A program made the position numbers and the translations under genes. From positions 29,500,388-29,564,387 of the forward strand of contig CM034597.1 in the NCBI GenBank assembly GCA_020091685.1: a stretch of DNA of 64,000 nt, in the 5' to 3' direction. The DNA is from Lutjanus erythropterus (lineage: Eukaryota > Chordata > Actinopteri > Lutjaniformes > Lutjanidae). The notes below the pieces were generated by a model. The model was not told the origin of the DNA. It did no database searches and saw nothing but the letters and a program-made list of their open reading frames with translations. This document shows positions 48,401 through 60,400 of the stretch, one piece after another. How positions within the stretch are numbered: the stretch's first letter is position 1; every line of letters begins with the position of its first letter.

Positions 48401-51400
48401 AAGTAATTGAATTACTATTGAGTCTTTTTATATCCTTTCACCTCATATATTTATTCTTTTGCATCAAATTGCATCAGATTATGGCGAGCAGTATCAATGA
48501 GAGCATTGATATCGATACAATTATTGATAAAATCCTAACAATACCCATCCCATTTATTTATGTAAGGTGTTAAAAGAGAACTGTTTTTGTGTCATGCTGA
48601 AACTTTGGTATTATATCGGCACAAATATTTAAAGACACTCAGTTATTGACACAAGTGTCCAAGGTGCTGAACTAAATGTTTCAGAGTGATAATGATTAAG
48701 GACAGCAGTTTATGATTATTTTTATTGTCAAATAATCAAGAAAATAACAGACAGATTAATCAATTAGCTGTTTGATCTACAGTATGTCAGAAAATGGTGA
48801 AACAGATCAAGCAGAGTTTCCAAAAGTCCTCAAATGTCCTGTTTTGTCCACAACCCAAAGATAATCAGTTTACTGTTAGAGAGGAGTAAAGAAACCAGAA
48901 ATTATTCACATTTAAGCACCTGAAATCAGAGATTTTTTTCTTTAGAATTACTCAAACCGATGAATCCAATATCAGAATAGTTGGCGATTAATTTAATAAT
49001 TGATTCATAATTGAGTAATCGTTGCAGCTCTAGTATGAACATTTTACTGAGAATCACACACGCACACAAACACACAGAGCAGTGCGTGGTCTGATATCGA
49101 TGTGTATCCATCCTCTTAATCAAACTACACAATGATGATGTGATAATGATGATGATGATGATGATGACGGGAATGTTGATTGGAGTTAATGATAGCGCTC
49201 TGTGGGCGGGGCAGTTCTGATGAGCGAACATTGTTAACATTTTTCCAACACATGGAGTGATTTAGTCCAACATCAACATCAGATTTAGGTTGTTTTTTTC
49301 CTTCTGTTCGTTCTCTCTAACCTGATCTTTGTCCCTCTCTTTATCTATGTATTTTATTCTGTTCCTTCTTATCCTCTTCTGATTTATGTTCATATATATA
49401 TTTTTTAATAGTGGTATTTTAAAGGCATAGCATTTTTTTTTCTAAAAAGGGGAACTGCAGAATAAATAGAGACAAAATGGAAACAAAAATGAAATGTCTT
49501 TAAACGCAAGTATTTTCATGTGTAGTTAAATCGAATTATATCTTTTTGAGGAATAAAGAAATTAAACATGAAAATCACAGCATGCTAGCTTGACTTTGCA
49601 GCGCTTTGTGTCAAAGCAGCGTAGGCTCATGTTTTCAGATGATTAGCTGGCACAGGCTGATGATGTTAATGATGATGAATCCCAGGACAAATTTGGGACA
49701 GTTGTCTTTTATTTTGGTCAAGCAAAGAAAGGGCTCTACTGGTCAGCGCAGTATGGTCAAAATTCATACCGTAGTGCACATTTATACCCTTTATATCATT
49801 CGCCCCTAAGTGGCAGTTTAAGGTTTCCCGCCTGTACCTGAACACAGTTTTTTACACTCTTCCTCCCCCTGCAGACAATCCTGAACATTCAGGGGGAGAA
49901 ACAGTTTTAACTTTCATAACACCACCATTCAGATATGAGGCAAACATCGTCTTACTTCATTTAATACAATTAACTCTCAACTTCCTGTAGCTGAACCGGC
50001 CCTTTGGCCTGGAGTAGAGAGATCATATTGTTTCAAAGGCCAAAATGAGTCTTTGGAGTTTGTGATGTGACACTGAACTGGCAGGTGAGCATGTAGTTGT
50101 GTGTGTGTGTGTGTGTGTGTTTGTGTGTCTGTGTCTCCAGCCCCCTGCTCCCACCAAGCTTCCCAGCTCCCCATAACAGGAAACAGCGAGGTGAGGCCAG
50201 GGTTTATGGGCTAATACGGCCTCAAAGGAGCCTCTTGTTTTGAAACAGAGCTGCAGCTCTTCATGCTTGTTTTCCATATTGGTCTGGCGTGGAACGCTTT
50301 GACCCTGGCACAGGGGCAGGAAAACATGACACCGACTGGAGCTTTGAACGCCGTGGGGACGGGCGAGGGGCTGCCAGTGCCCGTGCCCATCTCCCCCTCT
50401 GGGTTAGGCAGAAACAGGTTGGGCATCAGTGCCAGACGACCGCACAGCCAGAGTGCTGAACCTGCAGAATCCGGCAATTATCTTAAAAAAGCATTTAGAG
50501 TAGTGCTAAGACATAAATTCATTTTTAGAAAACAAGTTAAACATTTGTTATTAGTGTGTCCTCAAATGACTGATTTGGCATTTTTAAGCCCATCTAATTT
50601 TGACTGTGCCAAAGTCAACAATGAAAATGAGAAGTGTGTACAACCAAATTAATGGCTTGTTCAAGCAGTGGCCATGAGGTACATAGAACAATGTAACAAA
50701 GAAAACCTGTTTAGATTTCATTTAAAGCTGCTCTATACCCACCTGTCAACAGATGGTGACCACATTAACCCATGCAAAAATAAACATACTGTACATTTAC
50801 ATACATTTGCTGCTTTCAGATACATGGAGAATGACAGAGGGTGATGCACAGGTGTTAAGAACGCTAATTAATAATGGATGAATACCATTTATCTACTTTA
50901 GTTTCAAGGTCATTCTCTCGATTAATAGGACACTTTGTTAATGTTTCTAAATGCATGTGACAATCAAAATGTCTGTTGTAAAAAAGCCATATTAAAGGAG
51001 GAATATGTAGCAACTGCACGTCCAAATAGAGAGCTGGAGCCACAGGCGGTATATTAAATATGTTAAATCCCTATTTAATATACAGTCCATGGTTGAAGTG
51101 AGTGGATTCCTCCTTAGACTTGAGGAAGTTCAGGCAGGCTGCAGGAACACTGCAGGAGTGCAAGACAAGTGCAGCATCGTAATTTAACAATAACAAGCAA
51201 TGATGATGATTTCACTGTAAGCTGATCAGCTGTTTAAAAAATACACACTCTGTGACTGGAGTTCAGTGACTGCCTGTCTCACTGCCTGCCTGACTCTGTT
51301 AATATTTTGCTCAATTTAACTGCTATTAACATCGACTCCTTCGAAAAGATTATTAATGATTTCTCATACTCATAAACTGACACTTGCTCAATCTGTGAAC

Positions 51401-54400
51401 ATTCAGCATTAGTGACAGGGACAATACATGCAAGGAACGACTAAGCTGGGGAGAAAAATATACTATATTTGGGCTGTACTATATAATGTTAGAGTGGGAC
51501 CCGAAGCGAGTATTTCAACTTAACATGTCTCCTCAAGTTCTGATGATATCATGGTTATTTTAAGATAAATTACAGTAAATATATTACAGATTTCTCCTTT
51601 TTAAGCAGATGACAAGTTACAAATGACAACAAAACCTGTCTGAAATCACTCACTCATTCACAACTCTCTACTCACTCTCTTGGGATTTCTATGTTGAGGA
51701 TGGTACAGTGAGCTCATGCTTTAGTGAGACACTTTCAGACAGTTCTTGCATCATTTCCTTTGTGATGGAAATTACATCACTGATATTGTTTTTATTTCAG
51801 TGCTATGCAATGTGGCATATAGTGCTTGTTTACTTTTCACGATGCATTGTGGGATACTTTAAGTCCACTATATAGAGTATAATAATTCACACTATACATT
51901 CCTACAGCACCACATTATGGCATTCTCTGAAAACTGAAAACTCAATATCTGCTTATAAAGAGAGTAAGATTTTGTTGAAAGCTCTAGAACAAAGCTAGTA
52001 AGTAAACATTTTTTGTTACGATTGTTAATGTTATGCAGTAAATTATAGTATTCAAACCCCCATTAAAACTATAAGCCTACCTCTAAATGAACATAACTTG
52101 AAGAAAAATAAAACCAGACTACTGTCCTCAAGAAAGTCTCAGTTTGCTCAAATCTTTAATCATAGTGAAATGAATATGAACCCCTGGCTGCCAGATATGA
52201 GTCAGATATTCAAAAACCTTACAGACTAACGCATTCTTTGGATTTTGAAGCGGTGGCTGAGTGGAAGCCCTGACAACTTGATAACTCTAACCTCAGTGTT
52301 TCAGGTTCCTGAGTGAATTGAAAACCTTTCGAAGGCTGACACATAAGGAAGCCAGCAAATCCTCATCCTCATAATCCTCATAATACGGATATTTCAGTTT
52401 CATACAGATTTCAGACAGGAACCAGTACAAAAGTAGAAAAATGGCTTCCTGAATGCCTGCCTCAAATTCTTGGAATTTGGAAAAACAACACCTAGAAAAG
52501 TAAGCATCTAAATTTAATGTGATATTTTGTTTTGGCACATTTACTTTACAGTTCAGTCTCAGTGCTCTCATCAACCTTGTTTTCAGCAAGCAAGCAACTA
52601 TGCTACCAGTAATTAAAAAACAAAACAAAATAACAAATATGAATGAAGAATCTGTAGCTATGATTAAAAAAAGATATATTAAAATACAGAATAACCAATT
52701 AATCCTTAAACTAATGTTTCCTGCAAAAATGTCAGAAAACACTTTTTCCCAGACTCTCAAATACAGAGATTTTCTGTTTGTTCTGTTTATTATCATATTA
52801 AACTTAATACAGCCCTAGATTAAACATAACAATTAACTCTATCTTTCTTATCCTGCTAATAAATAAAACAATTGGAGAGCAAAAGAGGCTGAATGCATTG
52901 GCTGAAATGCAATCTGAGAACCCATCGACTAGCCTACAACTCTTTTCTCACGTCTCAATTTGCTAATCAGACTTTAACCAATGACTGGTGCATGAAAGAG
53001 GAAGTCTTGGCCCGGATATCTGTTATCATCCAGATATCCTCTGGCTTCACTGGAAACCCTGAAACATTGGCTGTCCCCTGGGGGCTAAACTGTGCTCAGA
53101 TCATGCCCCTTGTGGTCATAAATCATCTTATACTGCTTTAATGCAACTCACTGTGACCTAACATGAGAGATAGATTCTCTGCTGTTTCTTTTAGAGACAA
53201 CTACCTGAGTTTTTCCAGCTTGTATTTTTCAAGTGGTGACTGTAAAACTTCCACAGGAAAATCTCTTGTGTTCTTCGCTCCATGTCTTGACTGACTTGGC
53301 CCACCTGTGCAGTCTCCCCAGGTGGAGCAGGCCCTGGTGCAGGCACATTACCCCATCCTGCCCAGTGCTGAGTGCAGGAGCCTGAGGGTCCCCCAACCTC
53401 TAGCCCCCCCCCCAAACCTTTCCTCCCCTGCCCCCTCCCCTCCATCTCAACTGTTACCCCCAGACCTGGAGAGGACACATGGGGCTGGCATGCTGGCAGT
53501 GTGTGTGTGTGTGTGTGTGCGCACGCACATGTGTGAGGGGGATTGAGGGATGAATGCCATGACTAGTTCGGAATGTTCCAGAGTGTTCCAGAATGTGCGG
53601 TCGGAAAGTCTGAGCAGGGAAAAAAGACGAGGAGTAACATGGGTGAGGGGAACAAGCCCTTATTGACAGGGCTTGCTCCCTCACACACCAACACACACAC
53701 ACACACACAGACACACACACATTGGCCCAACGTCTGCCCAAAACTCCTGATTCATGTGGATGTTACACCTAATGATTGCAGGACTCAGTATTGAGGAGGC
53801 TTCAGGAGGGCTGTGAGTTTTTCTTTTACCCAGCCTGTCCGTTAACAATATACAGGTTTACTTTCCAACAACTCACTGTACCAGTTTCACCAAGAATTGT
53901 AGTCAAAGATCATTCAGAGTTGGGATGCCCACATCAATCGGATGCTGATCGTTATCAGACAATATTCATAAACAATATGTGATTGGGAGATGACGCATGG
54001 CCGATGATTTTTACAATAATTATTCACCCTGTGTTGCTTGATGTTACCTCCACATGAATGTAGAATAAATCCAAAACATGCAATCCAGACTTGTTGAAGT
54101 TGACGTTGCTCAGCAAAACATCTGTTTAAAAACTCTCACACAGAAACCATGGTAATGAAATTAATTCTGGCAAAAAGCCCTGAAGGTAAACTAGTACCAG
54201 CAGGAGGTGTGCAGTGGCGGAGTCTTCACAATAAGTTGCTAACTAGTTTATGTTGCTGTAAAGTTAATTCTTCTTTTTTCTGTTTGCTATGTTTGTGAGG
54301 TGCCAGCTATATTTGGTCAGAAACCTTGATTTGAACCACTCATGTTTGCCCTGTTAAAATTTCTGCTTTACACTGTCAATAGAAACTCAAAACCTCTAAC

Positions 54401-57400
54401 TTATCATTCCAAATTAAAAGCCCACCAGAACCTTCATTTCTTAGCAGGGCTTTTATTGTGAAACATTTGCAGGAACATGTTGTGAAAATTCTGTATCACT
54501 GGTTCAGTTTGACTTAATGTCACACTGAATAATGCTATAACACCTCCTATGACAAATCAAAAACTTCATTAGCCGCTATGACTTTTAGACGCTCCGCAAT
54601 CGATCAACAGCAAAAAGGTCGAGAGTGTGTTTCACAACAGTTCTCTGTTAAGCATCTGTTGACATACTTATTCTTACTTATTCTTCATTGAAAACTTTTT
54701 TTACCATCTTGAAGCAACCACATTTTCCGTTGTTGCTGGTCTCAGTCTTTCAGTCTTTCTGTCTTTCTGTCTTTCGTTGCCGCATTGTTTCAGATTTTCC
54801 CATTGTGTAGTTGAGACATCAGACACTTTACTGGAACTGACATAAGGGAACGAGCGATAAGATAATCCTTTATTGATTATCTTATCTTACATAAACGGCA
54901 GAAGGTACAAAACACTTCTTCTTCATTAAGTCAGCTGAACATGTCGGGGAATGTTCCCCACTCTTCCCACAGTGGGGAGATGGGGTTCGCTCTGTTTTGA
55001 ATAAATTGATTATTTTAAACCTGTAAAACATTTTAAGTCTTCATTATCTGTGAATATTCGTCATTTGAAACATCCTGTGATTGTGTTTATTTTTTTTCCT
55101 TTGTCTGATTATTTGATAGTCCACAAATGAATTGCTGGACACTGATAGTCAAATCATTAAAAAAAGTTTTATTCCAGTTTAGTGAAAAATAATAGCAATT
55201 AAAATACTGATATGTTTACATTATCATATAACTCAAACATTACACCACATGAACTGGTAATTAATATTATTTTAGGGCTATTCTGACCTAATGGTTTTAT
55301 ATAAAAACAGACAAAAAATTGTAATAACATTGGCTATTACATCAAAATTTATTTCAGATCATTTATTGATTACATTATCAGTGATTTCCATGTAAGTGTT
55401 TTGTATTTCTATCTGTTTAGAAGATGTTTTATTATGCTTTTTAAAAATGTCCAGTATAAAATCATGCTTATTTTCTTTATTTTCTGGTCTCCCTCTGTTA
55501 TATTTACAGGCAATTAATGATGTTTAAGGGCTGTAACATGAACATGTATATTTGTGTAAGTGAAAGGTGTATATAGGTTATGAATTCTTTATATATTTTC
55601 TTTATATTTTATTTACTTTGTATTTATCACTCACTCTTTTGTCTACCTGTATGTTTGATCCTTTTGGTGCTGTAAGAGCTGCAACGATTAATTGGTTATC
55701 AATCAATTATTAAATTAATTGTAAATTATTCTGATAATCGATTCATTATTTTTAGTGTTTCTTAAGAAAAAAAAAGTCGGCCACTTAAATGTGAATATAT
55801 TCTGTGAGAGTAAACTGAATATTTTGGTTTATGGACAAAACACGACATCTGAGGATGCCACCTTGGGTTTTGGGACACACGGATTAATGTTTTTCACCAT
55901 TTTCTGACATTTTATGGACCAAACAACTAATTCAACTTTTTGAGAAAATAATCGACAAAATGATCGTTTGTTGCAGCCCTACTGTAATGAGTGAATTCCC
56001 TCAGCGTGGGATAAATAAACTTTATCTAAGCAGTCTTCACCTATTTTCACTTAATGGCATATTAATAATAGCACATAACTAAGGCAATTTCATCAAAATC
56101 TATTTTACATCATCTGTTAATTATCATCTATTTAGCAGATATTTCATTATGTTTTTAACATTACAATTTTCCTGTGGCCTTTAGAAAGTCTGTTAATTAT
56201 ATAAGTTAAATAACTATTACTAGTTATTGCATCAACATTTTGTACACCTCTGCCTGTGTGTATATCTGTTATTGGTTATTGTAAACAACAGAGCATTAGT
56301 TCTGGTTCCTCTTGGCTCGTAGAAAATACTTTATCATCAGAATAATTTATACTTGGTTTTATCTTGAAATCAGTTTGCACAAACATGAGTGGGGAATGTT
56401 TTATCATGTTTTGGTTGCGTTGCTGGGATTCAGTTGATAAAAGAAACTCTAATCAATATGTCTGAACCACGCACTTGTGTATTTTTTACAAGTTTTAAGA
56501 GTTGTTTTCTTGTGTCTTTTCAGGATGGTTCCTACCTGGCTGAGTTCCTGCTTGCTAAAGGCTATGAGGTGAGAGAGAAACCCAGACTGCACACTTGCCA
56601 GTACCAAGAATTTGTCCTTTGAAAGCTCAGACACACACATATGCAGAAATGAATGCAGACGCTCACGAATGCCAACGAACACAGACGCACACAGAGCGAC
56701 ATTCCCTCGATAAGCAGCATCCAGCCGCAGCAGTGTGTGGGAGCTCCTGAGGGATCCTGACGTAACTTGACAGCTTCATACGCGGACTGACTCACGCTTC
56801 ACCCCGATAAGACCCTTTGTGTTGCTTCGGGACTGTTCACCCCTCAACTTTTACCCCGGGGTCAGACCATTAACAGGGAAATGGTTGTTATTATACCGTC
56901 ATACGAGTGAGGTCACAAACTTTCACCTGCTGCGCCATGTGTTTTCAGGAGCACAAAAAATCAACAGCCGGTCGATGGATGCAGAGGTTAACAAGCTGTT
57001 TCTGACTGACTGAAGCTGCTTTCACACCCATGAAAAGTGACCATACAACACATGTGCATAAACACACATGTTGCACCAGAGCTCATTGTGTTTTCCTGAC
57101 AGTAGCTGCATGACTTCATTTCCCCTCAGATGTGTAGCTGCACACACACACACACACACACACACCCTTCTATCCCAGCCTGCCTGGTCAGCTTCGCCAT
57201 CTGCTGCCTGCCTCAGAGGCAGCAGAGGGGAAGTGGACGGGGTGCAGGCTATGGATGCTGCATGACGAGGGGGTGGTGGATGGTGTGTGGTGGTGGTGGG
57301 GGGTGGCATTAAAGAGGAGCACGCAGGCAGGAAGTGCACAGTGAATAAAGGAAGTGAGGTCAGGGCACAGCGTCCTCCCACTAATGGACTCCCCTTGGAT

Positions 57401-60400
57401 CAGGTTCTGTTATCTTACTTTAGCAGAGCTTCCTCACACATCCCCCTCAGAACACGGAGTACAGATCACAGATCACAGGCAGCATTAAAAACACAGTGGG
57501 AGCCCTGGGACACAATATTGTTACATCAACGTTTGCAACACAGAATACTGACTGGGCCAAAGGTCTTTCACACAAACACAATAAATCAAAGTTAGGGCTG
57601 AACAGTTTTGAAAAAATATTTGATTGCAATTATTTTGGCTGCAGGGAATGCAGATTTTTACATCATTATTCTCATTTTCATTGAAAAAATGGCAGGGATG
57701 TATGTCAAAAAAAGCTGTTTTCTTAAGTAGAATACGATGTGTAGTCCAGAATGTCCCTGTAGCACAACTTTACTCAATTTAAAGTGGTATTTTGACACAT
57801 ATGTTGCCTTTAATGAATATTGCGCCTCCTGCAATTTCAAAATTGCTGTAGATCATATTGTGATTTCAAACAAATTTCAATTAAACATTCAGCCCTAATC
57901 AAAGAAGGCATAATGTAACACATTTAATATCATTTATAGGTGTTGTCACACTTAAATTCATGACATTATGACATTATAACAAACCCCCCAAATGTAAGAT
58001 GAGCCCAGAAAGATGTCTGGTGTATATTCAGGCCAGAGCATGGGCTTTAAGATGAAATATGCCTATTTTATGTATAGCATAATGAAATCATATTTTATCA
58101 CCTAGTTCAGTCTGCATCCTGCATTAAAGGCCATTAAACCATTAAAGGGAAAATTCAGCCCCAAAACAAAATATTTTTCCTCTTTCCTTTAGTGCTGTTT
58201 ATTCATCTCAATACTTTTGGAGATATCGGGCATAGAGATGTCTGCCTTCTCTCCACTGTAATGGAACTAGACGGCACTTGGCTTGTTGTGCTAAAAAACA
58301 AAACATACATTTAAAAAAAAAGTCAGCAGTGGTGTCTCATGATCTCATTGATGAGGGGTTACAGCTCAGCGGAGGAGGACAGCATTTATGTTTACGTCCT
58401 GTGACGTCTCTTGCCAATGAGTAGATACACGCTTCCTTCTGCTTCACAGAACACATGGACAGCTGCAGGAACACAGATGCTGTCTGTGTGTTTAATCACG
58501 GGTCGGGTCATTGGACTTGTATTAACAGTTCAGAATGGGTCCTGATTTGACTTGAAGATAATTGAGGGTTACTGGTCAGTTCTGGCTCTCAGTTTTGTGG
58601 GTGTGGGTTTGCAAAACTGGATCTGTGCAGGACTCTGGTCCATATGTCTCCAATGTGGGAGTAACTGAACTATCTCTTACAGGTGCTTAGCTGTAAAATC
58701 TATGACCACCTTTATTTTCTTCAGTGGAAGCTTTTACTCTGAAGGAGCTGCACAAAGTTTGCATTAACATACTAACATAAAAACATTACTGTGTCATGGC
58801 AATATGAAAGTGGTCTACAAAATTAACTAATGTTTGTCGTAATAATATTAAAACCTAAGTGGTCCAAATCATTTAAGTTATTAACTAATAATTAATTGTG
58901 TATAATAGCCATAATAAAAAAGGTTTTATAAGGCCTCACATGAATAAATCCTATTGTGTCCTTATTTCTTCTCTCTTCTGTCACAGGTTCATGGTGTGTT
59001 GCGTCGTTCCAGCTCCTTCAACACGGGTCGCATTGAGCATCTTTACCAGAACCCACAGACGCACACTGAAGGCAGTAAGTATCCTGCCGACACCACCGGC
59101 GTCTGATTAAATCACAAAAAAAGAACACAAACCTTAGATATTAGCTAACGACTTATTAATGTCAAATTAAATGTGTTTGTTTTAGTGGACTGTAAAACTC
59201 CTCACCACCTGCCAAGTATGTATTCATTAGGCATGCCACGATTCACTCAACTCACGATACAATTCGAATCACGATTCAGGGTTCACGATACAATTCGAAT
59301 CACGATTCGAATCATGTACAACACAAAATTAATTTACAGGCAAATGACTGATTTTCTTATCTTTATTATTTCTCTTACATTTCTCTCTTATTTCTCCAGC
59401 CTTTTCCTTTTTAAAAATACTGTAGTGTTTTCTCTTATGCTCTTTTCAATACATAGTTTGCATATTGTGTTTGTCTTGTCTATTATCTTTTCTCCTTTTT
59501 CATTTACTGTCTTTGGGAAGCCAAAATGTTTCCACACCTCGGACTTGAAATTGCTCGGTGCCTCCGCAATTTCAACCTCGCTTTCGAGTTCGACCCCCGC
59601 CATGGGATTTACACCAGGCGCGCCTGCGCCGCGGTTTTGCTCCGTCATGCACACGACTTCAATTTACACCAGCAGCGTTTCAGAAGCGTTTCAGCAGCGG
59701 AGCGTTTTGCCCGTCTGATTATGTTTACTTTCTCTGATTTTGTTGATTAAGTCCTCTTTCCTTGCTCTTTGTGCTTCTACCATGGATAAGCAGACTACGT
59801 AGTTAAATTGTTTCTTTTCTGTCTGTCTTTATGATCGCAAGTCTGCACGGGGTGTTTTATTTTGAAAATCAACCGGATTCTCTCCTGTTTTCCGTGCCTG
59901 ACTTCCTGCCCGTTCGACCAGCTCTGTGTCAATTGACGCGCCATCCGTCGAAAATAGACTCGCTGCGTATTCTCTGCGGAGCTCTCTGCTCGCTGGCTGC
60001 TGCACTGTTTGTTTGTGACCTGCATAGGCACGCTGCGCACCCCGACTTCCTGTTGTAGCTGGAGCGGCGCTAGCACGTCACACGTAGCGCCGCATATAGT
60101 GACGTTGAACAAGAACGTAGTTTAACTCGAGTGCGCCCTCTGCTGGCCTGGAGGCCACATCGCGATTCATGGTTTAATTAAATCGATTCGAATCGTATTT
60201 AAAAAAATCGCGGCATCCCTAGTATTCAGGCAGCTCCGTAATAATATTCAAGCTGTAGGATGATCTGAACTAGAGTTTGGTAACTTGGTATTAGTACTTA
60301 CTTTTTTTCAAGTCAATTGAGAAGCTGGCCAAGAGGTAGCGACAGGAGGGAAGTTGATACAAGACAATAATACATTGATACACAGAGAACAAAATTAGAC

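Noticed and set aside
57022..57381. 119-codon - strand ORF and overlapping + frames
   Set aside because: Created by the CA microsatellite and the nearby GGT-rich tract in gmds intron 2.
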